A DNA stretch of 64,000 nucleotides from Vombatus ursinus (Eukaryota > Chordata > Mammalia > Diprotodontia > Vombatidae). The notes below the pieces were generated by a model that saw only the letters and a list, made by a program, of their open reading frames with translations, ran no database searches and was not told the DNA's origin. Shown piece by piece: positions 32,780 through 44,221 of this stretch. The DNA lies in contig NW_020954556.1 in assembly GCF_900497805.2 (NCBI RefSeq), positions 59,389,424 to 59,453,423 on the forward strand. Reading direction: 5' to 3'. The first letter of the stretch is position 1. Each line of letters starts with the position of its first letter. The position numbers and the translations under genes were made by a program.

Positions 32780-33390
32780 TCCCACAGCTTCCATGGTTTG
32801 GGGAGGAAGTCATTAAAGATGCCCTGTAGTAAGTTAAATACTTTATTCGTTCATGCCACTGGGGGCCTCTGCTGCTCAGATGCATAGAGAGAGTGTGGAT
32901 GGCTCAGTGTAAACAGTCACTACTAGGCAGTGATACTTACTAGTCTGTAGAATGAGTCCTGAAAACCATGGGAAGCCTTTTTTAGTTAGAGAAAAGTTGG
33001 AATGTATCCCTGCCTTTTCTTGCCTATCTCAATTAATGTCTTGTCCAAAACAAACTGATACTCTCAATTACATGGTGATTCAGATAAAAATATATAACTT
33101 TAAAATAGGAGAATATGTATTTCTTCATGACAACCTCTAAAAACTAAAGAAGTGAGTTAGGAATAAATTAATACATATTGCATCTATGTATTCTCTGACC
33201 ATATCAATTTAAGCTTCTGCGAGTCTGGGGTTCCACAAAGTACACTTCCAGTGCAATATCAGAAGCCCTAGAGGAGCTGGGACCCACTAAGGGCTGAAGG
33301 CATGGGGTCTTATCCCCTAAACCTCCTGAGGGAGACCATTCTTGTAGCTGTTTTAAAACAGAGCAAACCATGTGTAAACACTGTGGCCTG
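32780..33390. other. Unassigned stretch, no gene seen
   Basis: No repeat or coding signal recognised; ends in a T-run at about 33391-33405. Confidence 0.45.
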
Positions 33391-33461
33391 TTTTTTTTTT
33401 TTTTTGAATAAAGGACTAGAGTGTTTATTATCCTGAAAAAGAGAAATCAAGGAGCAACTTC

Positions 33462-33631
33462 CAGAGCTAGAAGGAACCATAAAAATCATCTATTCCCATT
33501 CTAGTAATCCCTTGAACACTAACTTGCTGTATGATATCGGGTAAGTCATGTCTCCTCTCTGGACCTCAGCCTTCTCATTTATAAAATCAGAGAATGGGAA
33601 TAGATGATTTTTATGGTTCCTTCTAGCTCTG
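33462..33631. repeat. 41-bp perfect inverted repeat in a MIR-type SINE
   Basis: Positions 33462-33502 are the exact reverse complement of 33591-33631 (the second arm begins AGAATGGGAATAGATGATTT). The right arm is the normal 3' end of a plus-strand MIR-type SINE whose body ('gtcatgtctcctctctggac') fills part of the 88-bp spacer. In addition 33451-33464 is the exact reverse complement of 33757-33770 (CTGGAAGTTGCTCC). See findings. Confidence 0.9.
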
Positions 33632-34134
33632 AGGTTCTTTGGATTTTCCATAAGAATTTACTTTGTCTCTCTACTGTAATCTGTTCGTCACCATCATCAG
33701 TTATTACCAGCATCTCTCTGATGGACTGAGACAACTTTTGGGGGACTATGGGACCCCTGGAAGTTGCTCCCTTCAGGGGTCTCAGCTCTACTAGGGCTTC
33801 TGATTACCCCTTTCCCTAACCTGCCTCCCTTCTATCATCCCCCCTCTCTTATCCCCTTCCACTCCATTTTCCTGTAGGGTAAGATAGATTTCCATACCCA
33901 ATTGAGTATGTATGATATTCCCTCCTTAAGCCAAATCCAATGAGAATAAGATTTACTCATTTCTACTCACCTCCCCCTGCTTCCTCTCCACTGTAAAAGC
34001 TTTTTCTTATCTCTTTTATGTGAGATAATTTACCCCATTCTACTTCTCCCTTTCTCCTTTTCCCTGTACAATTCTGTCTCATCCTTTAATTTTATTTTTT
34101 AGATATCATCCCTTCATATTAAACTCACTCTGTG

Positions 34135-34228
34135 CCCTCTCTCTCTCTCTGATGTGTGTGTATCTATTTATACATATATATACATATACATTTCTATCTA
34201 TATCTATATCTATCTATATATCTCTATA
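34135..34228. repeat. Internal microsatellite of copy A spacer
   Basis: (CT)n, (GT)n and TATC units. The same spacer position carries (TATC)n in copies B (42956-42990) and C (51840-51870), so it is an inherited property of the element. Confidence 0.85.
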
Positions 34229-34355
34229 AAATTCCCTCCAACTACACTAATACTGAGAAAGGTCTTATGAGTTACAAATATCATCTTTCCATGTAGGAAT
34301 GTAAATAGTTCAACTTTAATAAGTCCCTTATGATTTCTCTTTCCTGTTTACCTTT

Positions 34356-35416
34356 TCATACTTGTCTTGAGTCTTCTATTTGAAAGTCAGATTTTCTATT
34401 CAGGTCTGGTCTTTTCATCAAGAATGTTTGAAAGTCCTCTATATCATTGAATGTCCAGTTTTTCCCCTGAAGGATTATGCTCAGTTTTGCTGGGTAGGTG
34501 ATTCTTGGTTTTAATCCTAGCTCCTTTGACCTCCAAAATATCATATTGCAAACCCTCTGATCTCTTAATGTAGAAGCTGCTAAATCTTGTGTTATCCTGA
34601 TTGTGTTTCCACAATACTTGAGTTGTTTCTTTCTAGCTGATTGCAATATTTTCTCCTTGACCTGGGAACTCTGGAATTTGGCTATCATATTCCTAGGAGT
34701 TTTCCTTTGGGATCTCTTTCAGGAAGTGATTGGTGGATTCTTTCAACTTCTACTTTACCTTATGGTTCTAGAATACCAGGGCAGTTTTCCTTGATAATTT
34801 CTTGAAAGATGATGTCTAGGCTTTTTTTTTTAATCATGGCTTTCAGGTAGTACAATAATTTTTAAATTATCTCTCCTGGATCTGTTTTCTGGGTCAACTG
34901 TTTTTCCAGTGAGACATTTCACATTGTCTTCTATTTTTTCATTCTTTTGGTTTTGTTTTACAGTGTCTTGATTTCTCATAAAGTCACTAGCTTCTAATTG
35001 CTACATTCTAATTTTTAAGGAAGTATTTTCTTCAGTGAGCTTTTGGACTTCCTTTTCCATTTGACCAATTCTGCTTTTTAAGGCATTCTTCTCCTCGTTA
35101 GCTTTTTGGACTTCTTTTGCCATTTGGGTTAGTCTATTTTTTAAGGTGTTATTTTCTTCAGTATTTTTTTGGGTCTCCTTTAGCAAGCTATTGACTCATT
35201 TTTTTTCATGATTTTCTTGCATCACTCTCATTTTTCCCCCAGTTTTTCCTCTACTTTTCTTACTTGATTTTCATAATCCTTTTTGAGCTCTTCCAAGGCC
35301 TGGGACTGATTCATATTTTTCTTGGAGGCTTTGGATGTAGGAGTTTTCACTTTGTTGTCTTCTTCTGGTTGTATTCTGGTTGACTTTTTGCGCTGCTTGC
35401 TCATGATCCCAGTCAA
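34356..35416 (-). pseudogene. L1-type ORF1, copy A
   Basis: ORF1 encodes the nucleic-acid-binding chaperone of L1-type elements, which coats the RNA in cytoplasmic particles. Seen here, in sense order: an N-terminus MTGIMSKQRKKS (35416), a lysine/glutamate-rich coiled coil with repeated EVQKANEEKNALKSRIGQMEKEVQKLTEEN, and a C-terminal domain in a separate frame at 34688-34356 with CGNTIRITQDLAASTLRDQRV and PRITYPAKLSIILQGK...FNDIEDFQTFLMKRP. That matches the known L1 ORF1p C-terminal domain (RILYPAKLSF...TF.D...L..F...KP). Frameshifts and stops separate the pieces, so it is dead. At the site where copies B and C share a deletion, this copy keeps the ancestral reading (MRNQDTVKQNQKNEK). Confidence 0.85.
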
Positions 35417-36627
35417 TTACTTGAGTTAGTAACTCTTTGTTCAGGTAGGAGTCTGCTTCCAGTGTGGAGAATGTACAATCCCAAGCTTCGGGGGTTTTGT
35501 GCAGCTGTTTTCAGAGATACTTCTAGGTACCTGTAAATTTTCAGTTCTTCCGAAGGTGGTATGATCAAAGGCGAGGTGTTTACTCTTTTCCTGGCCTGTT
35601 CTCTGGTCTCTGAGTGACCACAAGCACTCTTTCTGCCTTGGAACCATGAGGAGGATTCCCTCTCCACCACCACTATAAGCTCCACCATGCCAGCACTCCT
35701 CCTTGCCCGTGCTCCTCCTCACCCCAACACTGCGACCCAGATCCAAGCATAGGCAAAGCAAGAGAATCCTGCCTCAGCACCAGCAAAGGGATCCCTGCAA
35801 TCCCCCTCTGATCAGCCACTGGATTCTTCTACCTGGCCAAGAGCTCCGGAAGCAGCCACAGCTGTATCTGCATCCCAGGGCTGTGCCAGGACTGGGGTTA
35901 GACCAACCTCCTCTCTTACCCAGGTCCAACAGACCTTTCCTACTGACCTTCTAAATTGTCTTTGGCATTTGTGGGTTGAGAAGGCTGGAAACTGCCACAG
36001 CTGCCAGTGAATCAGTCCCCTGAGGCCTGCTTCAGGTTCACTTAGGCCTGGTCTTTGCCTGCACAGCCCACACTGAACTGTGCTCCTCTCCCAGCCTGGC
36101 ACAACAGACCTTTCCCATCAACCATCTAGGTTGTCTTGGGCTGGAAATTTTTTTTTTTGTGGGTTCTGCTGCTCTAGAATTTGTTTAGAACCATTTTTAT
36201 AGGTATTTGGAGGGGTTTAGGGGAGATCTCAAGCAAGTCACTGCTTTTACTCTGCCATCTTGGCTATGCTCTTCCCCCCAACCCCGTCTTGATTTCTTTC
36301 TTGTTTTTTTTTTTTTGTTTTTTTTTTAAATCTCTGGTTTGCCTTGACCTGTCATGTTTTGTGAACTTTTCCCTTACTTTACTTGGTTAGTCTCTCTTTT
36401 TAAAAATAATTTTTATCCTGAATTTAATAACTATCAAAAAAGATAAACCATTTCCATATACAGAGTAGAACTGAAAAAGTGTGTAAAATGACCTATCTCT
36501 GTATGAATAACTTAAAAAACTATACAATAAATTAAATATGTCACTTTCAAAACTGCCCTGCTTGGCTGTTTCCTTTCGAACTTTCTTCTGTTCTCTCCTG
36601 TGCATTAAAAAATGCTTCAGTAATCTT

Positions 36628-36740
36628 TGTAAGTTCCTTGAAGGTAGGCATTGTTTTATTCTTAACCAAATCTGTTGGTAACCCTGGTGCCTAGTGTAGT
36701 GCTGGGCACACATTAGGTGCTTAATAAATTCTTATAGATC
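36628..36740 (+). mobile_element. L2 3' end
   Basis: 'taagttccttgaaggtaggc', 'cctagtgtagtgctgggcac', 'acattaggtgcttaataaat' is the sense L2 terminus. The preceding 36280-36627 is AT-rich and unassigned. Confidence 0.75.
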
Positions 36741-36749
36741 GAGAATTTA

Positions 36750-37025
36750 TCACTTTTTTTTTGGTGGGGGGGTAACACTATAGCTAGATTTCCTCTCCCT
36801 ATCAACTCTTACCTGCTCATTTATATGTGTGTTTATATTCCATACTTTCTTCTATCTTGGATATCATACCTTATCAAAGAAACTTGCTGCAAAGATTTCC
36901 TACCAGTTAACTGTTTAAAATCTTTTCAGTTTTATGTAATCAGAATCACTCCTTTGATCTGTTTTGATCTTCTCTGTTTGACCATGAGCTCTTTTATCCA
37001 TAGTTGAGGATTTTCTTCCTTGTTC
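36750..37025 (-). mobile_element. L1 ORF2 C-terminal fragment
   Basis: 'tcttggatatcataccttat' and 'caaagaaacttgctgcaaag' match the antisense L1 block also seen at 22750-22860. Possibly the 3' part of the old L1 that continues from 37380. Confidence 0.6.
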
Positions 37026-37049
37026 CTCTAATTTACTTAAAATATAAGT

Positions 37050-37086
<37 letters not shown>

Positions 37087-37118
37087 CCATTTATCTGTCT
37101 TCCTTCATTCCTTCCTTT

Positions 37119-37210
<92 letters not shown>

Positions 37211-37223
37211 TCNNNNNNNNNNT

Positions 37224-37267
<44 letters not shown>

Positions 37268-37350
37268 TCCTTCCTTCCTTCCTTCCTTCCTTCCTTCCTT
37301 CCTTCCTTCCTTCCTTCCTTCCTTCCTTCCTTCCTTCCTTCCTTCCTTCC
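37050..37350 (+). repeat. (TC)n, (TTTC)n and (TTCC)n tract with assembly gap
   Basis: (TC)n at 37050-37082, (TTTC)n from about 37120 to 37268, (TTCC)n from 37268 to 37350. Ten N at 37213-37222 mark an unresolved length. The Lys/Arg/Glu-rich minus frames (152 and 89 residues) and the Phe/Leu/Ser-rich plus frame (121 residues) crossing it are artefacts. Confidence 0.98.
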
Positions 37351-38046
37351 CTCTCTCCACCTGGATTAGGCATCAGAACAATATTTGTATTAAAGAAGGA
37401 ATTTGATTATATCTCTTCCTATTTTTACAAATGCTTTATTTAATATTGAAATTAATTGTTCTTTGAATGTTTCATCAGATTAATTGATAAATTAATCAGA
37501 TTCTGTTTTTTGTTTTCCTTTTTGAGTTTATGACTTCTTCAGTTTCTTTTTCTGAGTGTTATTTAAATTCTGTATTTCTTATTTTGTTAATCTGGACATT
37601 TTATATTTGTATATTCATCTGTTTCATATTTGGATGACAATTAGCCAAATAATTTCCAGTCATTCAAAACAAATTTAAGTCCTTTGTTGTGATTTTTCTT
37701 TTTCATTTTTGGTACTGGCACTTTTAATTTTCCTCTCTCTTTTGTAAATGAAATTAGCTAATTATTGATGAATTATATTGTTTTGTTTCCTGCAAAAAAA
37801 AGCTCTTAGTCTTATTTATTAATTCACTTTTTTTCTTTTCTATTTTAAGCTATTCTTTAGTTTTCAGATTATCCACATTAGCGTTTAGTTGGGATTTTAA
37901 AGTTTGTTGGTTTTCTAGGATTATGCCCAATTTGTTGATCTTTACCTTGTATTTTTTGTTAATGGAAGTATTTAGAGGCATAAATTTCCCTCTCAGGACT
38001 TCATGACTTCATCTTAAAAGTTTTGGTATATTGTCTCAATTTTGAA

Positions 38047-38292
38047 GTACCTAGGTAGCATAATGGATAGAGGTGGGCCTGGAGTCAGGAAGATCTGATT
38101 TCAAATCCCGCCTCAAAGAATAACTATCTGTGTAATTCTGAGCAAGTCACTTAACTTCTGTCCAAATTTTCCTCAGTTGTAAAAATGAAGATAATAAAGG
38201 TATCTATCTTTCAGGGTTGTTGTGAGATAAATTTGTAAAGCACTTAGCATAATACCTGACATACAGTAGGTGCTTAATAAATGCTTGTTTCT
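38047..38292 (+). mobile_element. Core-SINE inserted in old L1
   Basis: 'gtacctaggtagcataatgg', 'tgtgtaattctgagcaagtc', 'cagggttgttgtgagataaa', 'atacctgacatacagtaggt', 'gcttaataaatgcttg'. The L2-like 3' end marks the MIR/core-SINE subclass. Confidence 0.8.
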
Positions 38293-38577
38293 TTTGTTTG
38301 TTCCTTCTTTGATAAAATTCATTTATTTCTATGATTTGTTCTTTGATTTTTTTTAGGATTAAGTTATTTAGTTTCAAATTCACTTTAATTCTTTTTAAAG
38401 ATACCAATTAATGAATATGATTTTGCATTGTGATTGGTAAAGTATGTATCTAATATTTCTACTTTTCTATAGTTGGTGAGATTTAAACTGGCCTAGTACA
38501 TGGCCAGTTTTTGTAAGTGTGCTATGTACAAATGTGAAATAGCCCCTTCTATTCTTATTCAGTGATCACTAGAGATC

Positions 38578-38579
<2 letters not shown>

Positions 38580-38614
<35 letters not shown>
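38580..38614. repeat. (TA)n microsatellite
   Basis: About 17 uninterrupted TA units inside L1 ORF2. Confidence 0.97.
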
Positions 38615-38618
<4 letters not shown>

Positions 38619-39825
38619 TTTTGTAAAATTCTCTTCAGCTCTTTATTTTATTTCTTGTTTATGTTTTGATTAGATTTGTTCAATTCTGATAGAAGTATAT
38701 TAAGGTCCCTGAGAATTATAGTTTTCTATCCACTTTTTCCTATAAATTGATGATCTTTGTATTTCAAATGTATTTTTGTAAACAACTTATTATTCTGTTC
38801 TTCTTTCTACTGTATTATACTACCCTCCTCCATTTTTTCAATGAGTTAATTCCATCATATTTATAGTTATGATTGCAATTGTGTATTTTCCCCTATTAAA
38901 TCCTGTTATACTTTGTCCTTTTTTTCCCTCAGACTCTCTTTTTACTAAGAAGAAAGTGTTTGGAGAGGAGTATACTCAGTACTATATTTGATGCAGCCTG
39001 GATCCATTCTGCTACTTCTCTTCTCTTCTCACCCAGTTGCTTATCACAGGTTATCACACTTCTTTCTTTACTTTTATGCTCCCTACCCTTGAGTTCCACT
39101 CTCTGAAGACAGAACTTGTTTTGATTAATTATTCCATGAAACCACTCCCTATCAATTCCTCTATTCCCTGTCTCCATTTGATTCCCTATTAAATTCAATG
39201 TATTTCCAAACTAAACTCTGTGTGTATTTTGCGTTTGTGTACGTATGTGTATGTGTTTGTGTGTGTATGTGTGTATTTAACCTTTCTTTTTCTGGTTTAG
39301 ATAAAAATGAGGTTGCGGTTTCATGCACCCTGATTATGTGAGATGGTAAGTTTTATTCCTATCTTCCCTCTTTTCTTCCTCAGTGTATTTCTTTTTCTGT
39401 CTCTGCAGTTTCCTCTTAAGTTCATCAAAATAGGACAAAATTTCTCCCATGTTCTCGGTCTTATTTACTCCTTCTTATGATCCTTGAAGACATTAGGATT
39501 CTGAGGGGACACTTAATTCTTCTATCCCTGTTAGAATATAAATCCACTTCATCATCATATAGTCTTTAATAGCTCAAATGCATTTCTCTTCCTGTGTTTC
39601 TCTTAACACTTGCATTTGTATTTCTAAGTTTTCTCTCAGTTCTGGTGTCTTCATCAAGATTATTTGGAAGTCCTCTATTTCATTAAAGATTCATTCTCCT
39701 CCTGTAAGATTATATAACTTATATTCAACTTTGTTGGATAAATTATTTTTGGTTGTAAGCCTTTATCATTTGTCTTCTGGAATATATCATATTCTAAACT
39801 CTCTTACCTGGCAGGGATAGCTGCC

Positions 39826-40318
39826 AGGTCAGTCAGTCAATAAATATTATTAAGCATCTACCATGTGAATTGGGGATAAAATTACAAATGCAAAAAAGGA
39901 AGACAGTCACAGCAATCTAATGAAGGAAGGTAAGAAACAAAAGGAAGCTGAAAAGTGGAGGAATAAGGGTCTGGGGGAGAGGCTGGGACATACTAGAGAA
40001 GTGTGCAGTAGTTCAAAAGAGTACAACCAGGTACACAGATGATGAGTTAGCTAGCCTGGACATACTCTTTAAATGGTGGTTTTGAAGTTCATGATTGTAC
40101 CCTCCAAATCAGAGAAATATAGGGTACTGATGAGGCATGAGTACCAAGGCTAATTAGATCTTGTAAGATGATTAGATTTCTCACTTATGAGTTCCTGGGG
40201 CATGATACCATGATGGAGAAATAGGAAAAAATTCAATGGAGTGCTGTCACCTGGCAGAAAGATCTTGTGTCATTCAGACAGTGATTCCTTGGTAATTGAA
40301 GTCTATTTTTTGGGGGGA
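39826..40318 (-). mobile_element. Insertion in old L1: L2-type end plus unassigned repeat
   Basis: Starts with an antisense L2-type end ('gtcagtcagtcaataaatat', 'tattaagcatctaccatgtg') and continues with about 400 bp ('gggtctgggggagaggctgg', 'tttgaagttcatgattgtac') that I feel is repetitive but cannot name. L1 sequence resumes near 40320. Confidence 0.45.
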
Positions 40319-40861
40319 GTGTGCTGCTGGTAAATTTTTTTCTTTACTTGAAGCTCTCATTTTGACTTTGAACTTTCTGAGATTTTTCATTTTGGGGTAT
40401 CTTCCAGGAGATGAGCAGTGAATTCTTTTTATGATTCGCTTTGCCATGCTAAAGGGTCTGGGTAGTTTCTATTTATGATTTCTTGAAATATGGTTTGTAA
40501 GTTTTTATGATTGAAGGTTTCAGATAATCTAATGATTGTTACTTTTTCCTTCCTTTACATATTTTCCAGTTCATTTAAAAAAATAAGATTACACCTTATA
40601 TTTCCTGATTTTTTTCAATCTTTTCACTTTGTTCTACTATATTTTGTTGTCTCACGGCATCACTGATCTCTTATCCAGTCTAATTTTCAAGGAGTTTGTT
40701 ACTGGAGTAACTGTACTAAGATGTTTATTCCCCTTCTAACTCTTTCCTCTAGAGTCAAATTTAATTCATATGACATTTAAAAAAATCTTGCTTTGTTTCC
40801 TTCTGGAATTCTAGTAGATCTGATGGCAAATCTTTGATTTTCTTTTAGGTTTTTCTTACAT

Positions 40862-41112
40862 TTTGTTGTTGTTCGGTCATTTCAGTTTTGTCTGACTCTT
40901 CATGACCCCATTTTGGAGTTTTCTTGGCAAAGACACTACACTGGTTTGCCATTTCCTTAAGCTCATTTTGCAGATGAGGAATTGAGGCAAACAGAGTTAA
41001 GTGACTTGCCCAGGGTCATACATCTAGTGTCTGAGTATGGATTTGAACTCATGAAGATGAATCTTCCAGATTCCAATCCCAGTGCTCAATTTATTGTACC
41101 ACCTAGCTGTCT
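40862..41112 (-). mobile_element. MAR1/WSINE-type SINE
   Basis: Reverse complement of the long-tailed SINE: 'ttcagttttgtctgactctt', 'catgaccccattttggagtt', 'tggcaaagacactacactgg', 'acttgcccagggtcatacat', 'attgtaccacctagctgtc'. Nearly full length. Confidence 0.87.
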
Positions 41113-41894
41113 TTTCTTGTTGATTTCAAGTTTTTCTTCTTTGGAATTTGTACATGTAGCATTGCTGGATCCATAATATATCTTCTTTATTAATGTTTTC
41201 TCTTGTTTGCTCATTTCTGCAGCCTTATTTCCTGAAATGGGAAGGTCTAGGGTATGAACAGTTCTAAAAGGAATCGTGAGACTTTCTTTAGTACTAATCT
41301 GTATTACCTGCTTTCTGGGTAACAGGCATTGTGTTCTTCAAGGATGTCAAGAATGGCTGGCACTGCACAGAGTGCTCTATGTTGGGCAGTTTATAGCAGG
41401 TGGTTTGGCAGATGCAATGTGTGCAAGGGAGGTCGATCCCAGCAATACACTTGGACATTCTAACCCATATACTCAGGACAGTCAATGTGGATTGGTTTGC
41501 CCTGGAGCAGGATTATCCAGGCTGTTCTCTCTCAGTCTACATCCTGTAGGCTTCTGAGTTCCAGTTTGGGGCTAAAGTGACACAGCTGTGGGCCCCAGAT
41601 GTCCTAATCCAGGTTCCTGTCTCCCTGTCCCCAGCTGTAGTTCAGGCTCAAGGCCTTGCTGGCTCATCTTTTTCTTTGGCCTGGAAGGTTTCTGTGGATC
41701 ATGCTTCCTGGCTTAACCTTTCCCCTCCCACATTTGTACCTTTACCTACTGCTTAGGCTTTTGGCTGTCTCTTTGTTTGGAAATGGGATGGCAAAATTCA
41801 CTTATTTTAGTTTCTCTTTACATTGCTTGATCATTCTTTGTCTGGTGCTCGGGTTTTTTTTTTTTTTTGTTTTGTTTTGTTTTTTGTTTTTTTT

Positions 41895-42120
41895 TCACTC
41901 TTTATTTTTCTTGCCTTTGTTTTGGTAACATAGCTAATTGAGAAATATGTTTTGTATAATTTCACATGTATAATTGATAAACTACTTGCCTTTTCAATGG
42001 GTGTGGGAGAGGCTGAAAGGAGGGAGATAATTTAGAACTCAAAAATTTTTTAAAAGAATTTAAAAAATATAAAACTTCTTAATAGAATTAGGCTTACTCT
42101 TAAGCAATAAGCAATAATTC
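41895..42120 (+). mobile_element. L1 3'-end segment in opposite orientation, carried between two A-rich runs
   Basis: On the plus strand 'tttgtataatttcacatgta', 'taattgataaactacttgcc', 'ttttcaatgggtgtgggaga', 'gataatttagaactcaaaaa' is a typical marsupial L1 3' end. It sits between copy B's own 3' end and the outer A-rich run, inside the presumed target-site duplication. Confidence 0.7.
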
Positions 42121-43136
42121 TCTTTTTAAAAATTTTTTTTTATTTTTAGTTTTCAACATTTACTTCCACAAGATTTTGAGTTCCAAATTTTCACCCCATC
42201 TAGCCCCTCCCCTCACCCCAAGATAGCATGCATTCTGAATACCCCTTCCCCTAGTCTGCTTTCCCTGCTATCTCTCCCCCGCTTCCCCTTCTGTTTTCCT
42301 GTAGGGCAGGATAGATTTCTGTACCCCATTTCTTGTATTTCTTATTTCCCAGTTGCATATGAAAAACATTTTTTTTAAAACATGTGTTTTTTAAACTTTG
42401 AGTTCCAAATTCTCTCCCTTCCTCCCTCCCCACCCACCCTCATTGATAAGGCAAGCAACTAAATATAGGTTATATATGTGCAGTGATGCAAAACACTTCC
42501 ATAATAGACATGCTGTGAAAAACTAACTCTATTTCCATTAATCCTATCGCGCCCACCCATTTATTCTCTTCTTTCTTTTGACCCTGTCCCTCCTCAGAAG
42601 TATTTGCTTCTGATTACCCCCTTTCCCAATCTGCCCTTCTCTCTGTCATCCCCCTACTCTCTTGTCCCCTTCCTCTCCTGTTTTCCTGTAGGGTAAGACA
42701 GATTTCCAAACCCAATTGAGTGTGTATGTTATACCCTCCTTAAGTCAAATCCTATGAGAATAAGATTCACTCATTTCTTCTCACCTTCCCCTGGCCCCTC
42801 CGCTGTAAGAGCCTTTTCTTTTCTGTTTTTTTTTTTGTGAGATAATTTACCCTGTTTTACCTTTCCCTTTCTCCTTCTCTTAGTATAATCTTCTCTCACC
42901 TCTTAATTTTATTCTCCAGATATGACCCCTTCATCTTCAACTCACCCTGTGCCCTCTATCTATCTATCTATCTATCTATCTACCTATCTATATACATATA
43001 ATTTTTTCCCTCCAACTACCCTAGTACTGACAAAGGTCTCATGAGTTACAAATATCATCTTTCCATGCAGGAATGTAAACAGTTCAACCTTAATAAGTCT
43101 CTTATGATTTCTCTTTCCTGTTTACCTCTTCATGTT

Positions 43137-44221
43137 CCCCTTGAGTCTTGTATTGGAAAGTCAAATTTTCTATTCAGCTCTGGTCTTTTCATCAAGAATG
43201 CTTGAAAGTCCTCTATTTCACTGAATGATCATTTTTTCCCCTGAAGTATTATACTCAGTTTTGCTGGGTAGGTGATTCTTGGTTGTAATCCTATCTCCTT
43301 TGCCCTCTGGAATATTATAATCCCTGCCCTGCGGTCCCTTCATGTAGAAGCAGCTAAATCTTGGGTTATCCTCATTGTGTTTCCACAATACTTGAATTGT
43401 TTCTTTCTGGCTTCTTGTAATATTTTCTCCTTGACCTGGGAACTCTGGAATTTGGTTACAATATTCCTAAGAGTTTTCCTTTGGGGATCTCTTTCAGGAG
43501 GAGATCGGTGGATTCTTTCCATTTCTATTTTGCCCTCTGGTTCTAAAATATCAGGGCAGTTTTCCTTGATAATTTCTTGAAAGATGATGTCTAGGCTTTT
43601 TTTTATCATGGCTTTCAGATAGTCCAATAATTTTTAAATTCTCTCTCCTGGATCTATTTTCCAGGTCAGTTGTTTTTCCAATGAGATATTTCACATTGTT
43701 TTCTAACTTTTCATTCTTTTGGATTTGTTTTACAGTGTCTGATTTCTCATAAAGTCACTAGCTTCCAATTGCTCTATTCTAATTTTTAAGGAAGTATTTT
43801 CTTCAGTAAGTTTTTGGCCTTCCTTTTCCATTTGTCCAATTTTGCTCTTTAGGGCATTCTTTTCTTCATTGGCTTTTTGGACCTCTTTTGCCATTTGGGT
43901 TAGGCTATTTTTTAAGGTGTTATTTTCTTCAGTATTTTTTTGGGTCTCCTTTAGCAAGCTGTTGACTTGCTTTTCATGATTTTCTTGCATCACTCTCATT
44001 TCTCTTCCCAGTTTTTCCTCTCCTTCTCTTACTTGCTTCTCAAAATCCCTTTTGAGCTCTTCCAAGGCCTGGGACTGATTCATATTTTTCTTGGAAGTTT
44101 TGGATATAGGAGCTTTGACTTTGTTTTCTTCTTCTGGTTGTATGTTTTCATCTTCTTTGTCACCAAAATAAGATAATATAGTCTGTCTCTTTTTGTGCTG
44201 CTTGCTCATGATCCCAGCCAA
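43137..44221 (-). pseudogene. HAL1 ORF1, copy B
   Basis: L1-type ORF1p, the RNA-binding chaperone. The first frame (44221-43730, 163 residues) begins MAGIMSKQHKKRQTILSYFGDKEDENIQPEEENK, then a long Lys/Glu coiled coil (VNSLLKETQKNTEENNTLKNSLTQMAKEVQKANEEKNALKSKIGQMEKEGQKLTEEN) and stops at DFMRNQTL. The next frame (43627-43340) carries the RNA-binding part (DIIFQEIIKENCPDILEPEGKIEMERIHRSPPERDP) and the start of the C-terminal domain (FKYCGNTMRITQDLAAST), then a stop. The break after MRNQTL is a one-base loss shared with copy C but not with copy A. As it stands only the N-terminal coiled-coil half could be made. Confidence 0.87.

Larger units (their letters stand above)
33799..36275 (-). mobile_element. 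L1/HAL1-type element, copy A (3'-truncated)
   Basis: Minus-strand element with its 5' end at about 36275 ('gccatcttggc', the reverse of GCCAAGATGGC). Order in the sense direction: 5' UTR (36275-35420), ORF1 (35416-34356), purine-rich spacer (34350-33799). Homology to copies B and C stops at 33799 inside the spacer, so the 3' end and poly-A are missing and it cannot be decided whether it was L1 or HAL1. More diverged than B and C. Confidence 0.85.
37380..41840 (-). mobile_element. Old L1 (copy E), 5' part: ORF2, ORF1, 5' UTR
   Basis: Antisense L1 ORF2 text spans 37380-39330 ('gcccaatttgttgatcttta', 'aggcataaatttccctctca', 'tttaggattaagttatttag', 'agaagtatattaaggtccct'). From about 39560 to 41150 it is ORF1-like ('catcaagattatttggaagt', 'tcctctatttcattaaagat', 'ttcaactttgttggataaat', 'atcttccaggagatgagcag'), then a GC-richer 5' UTR-like block. 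Several elements are nested in it: a SINE at 38047, a block at 39826, a SINE at 40862, and HAL1 copy B at 41851. All frames are dead. Confidence 0.7.

Noticed and set aside
36915-37373. Frames rich in Lys/Arg/Glu or Phe/Leu/Ser
   Set aside because: Translations of TTTC and TTCC microsatellites, one crossing the N gap.
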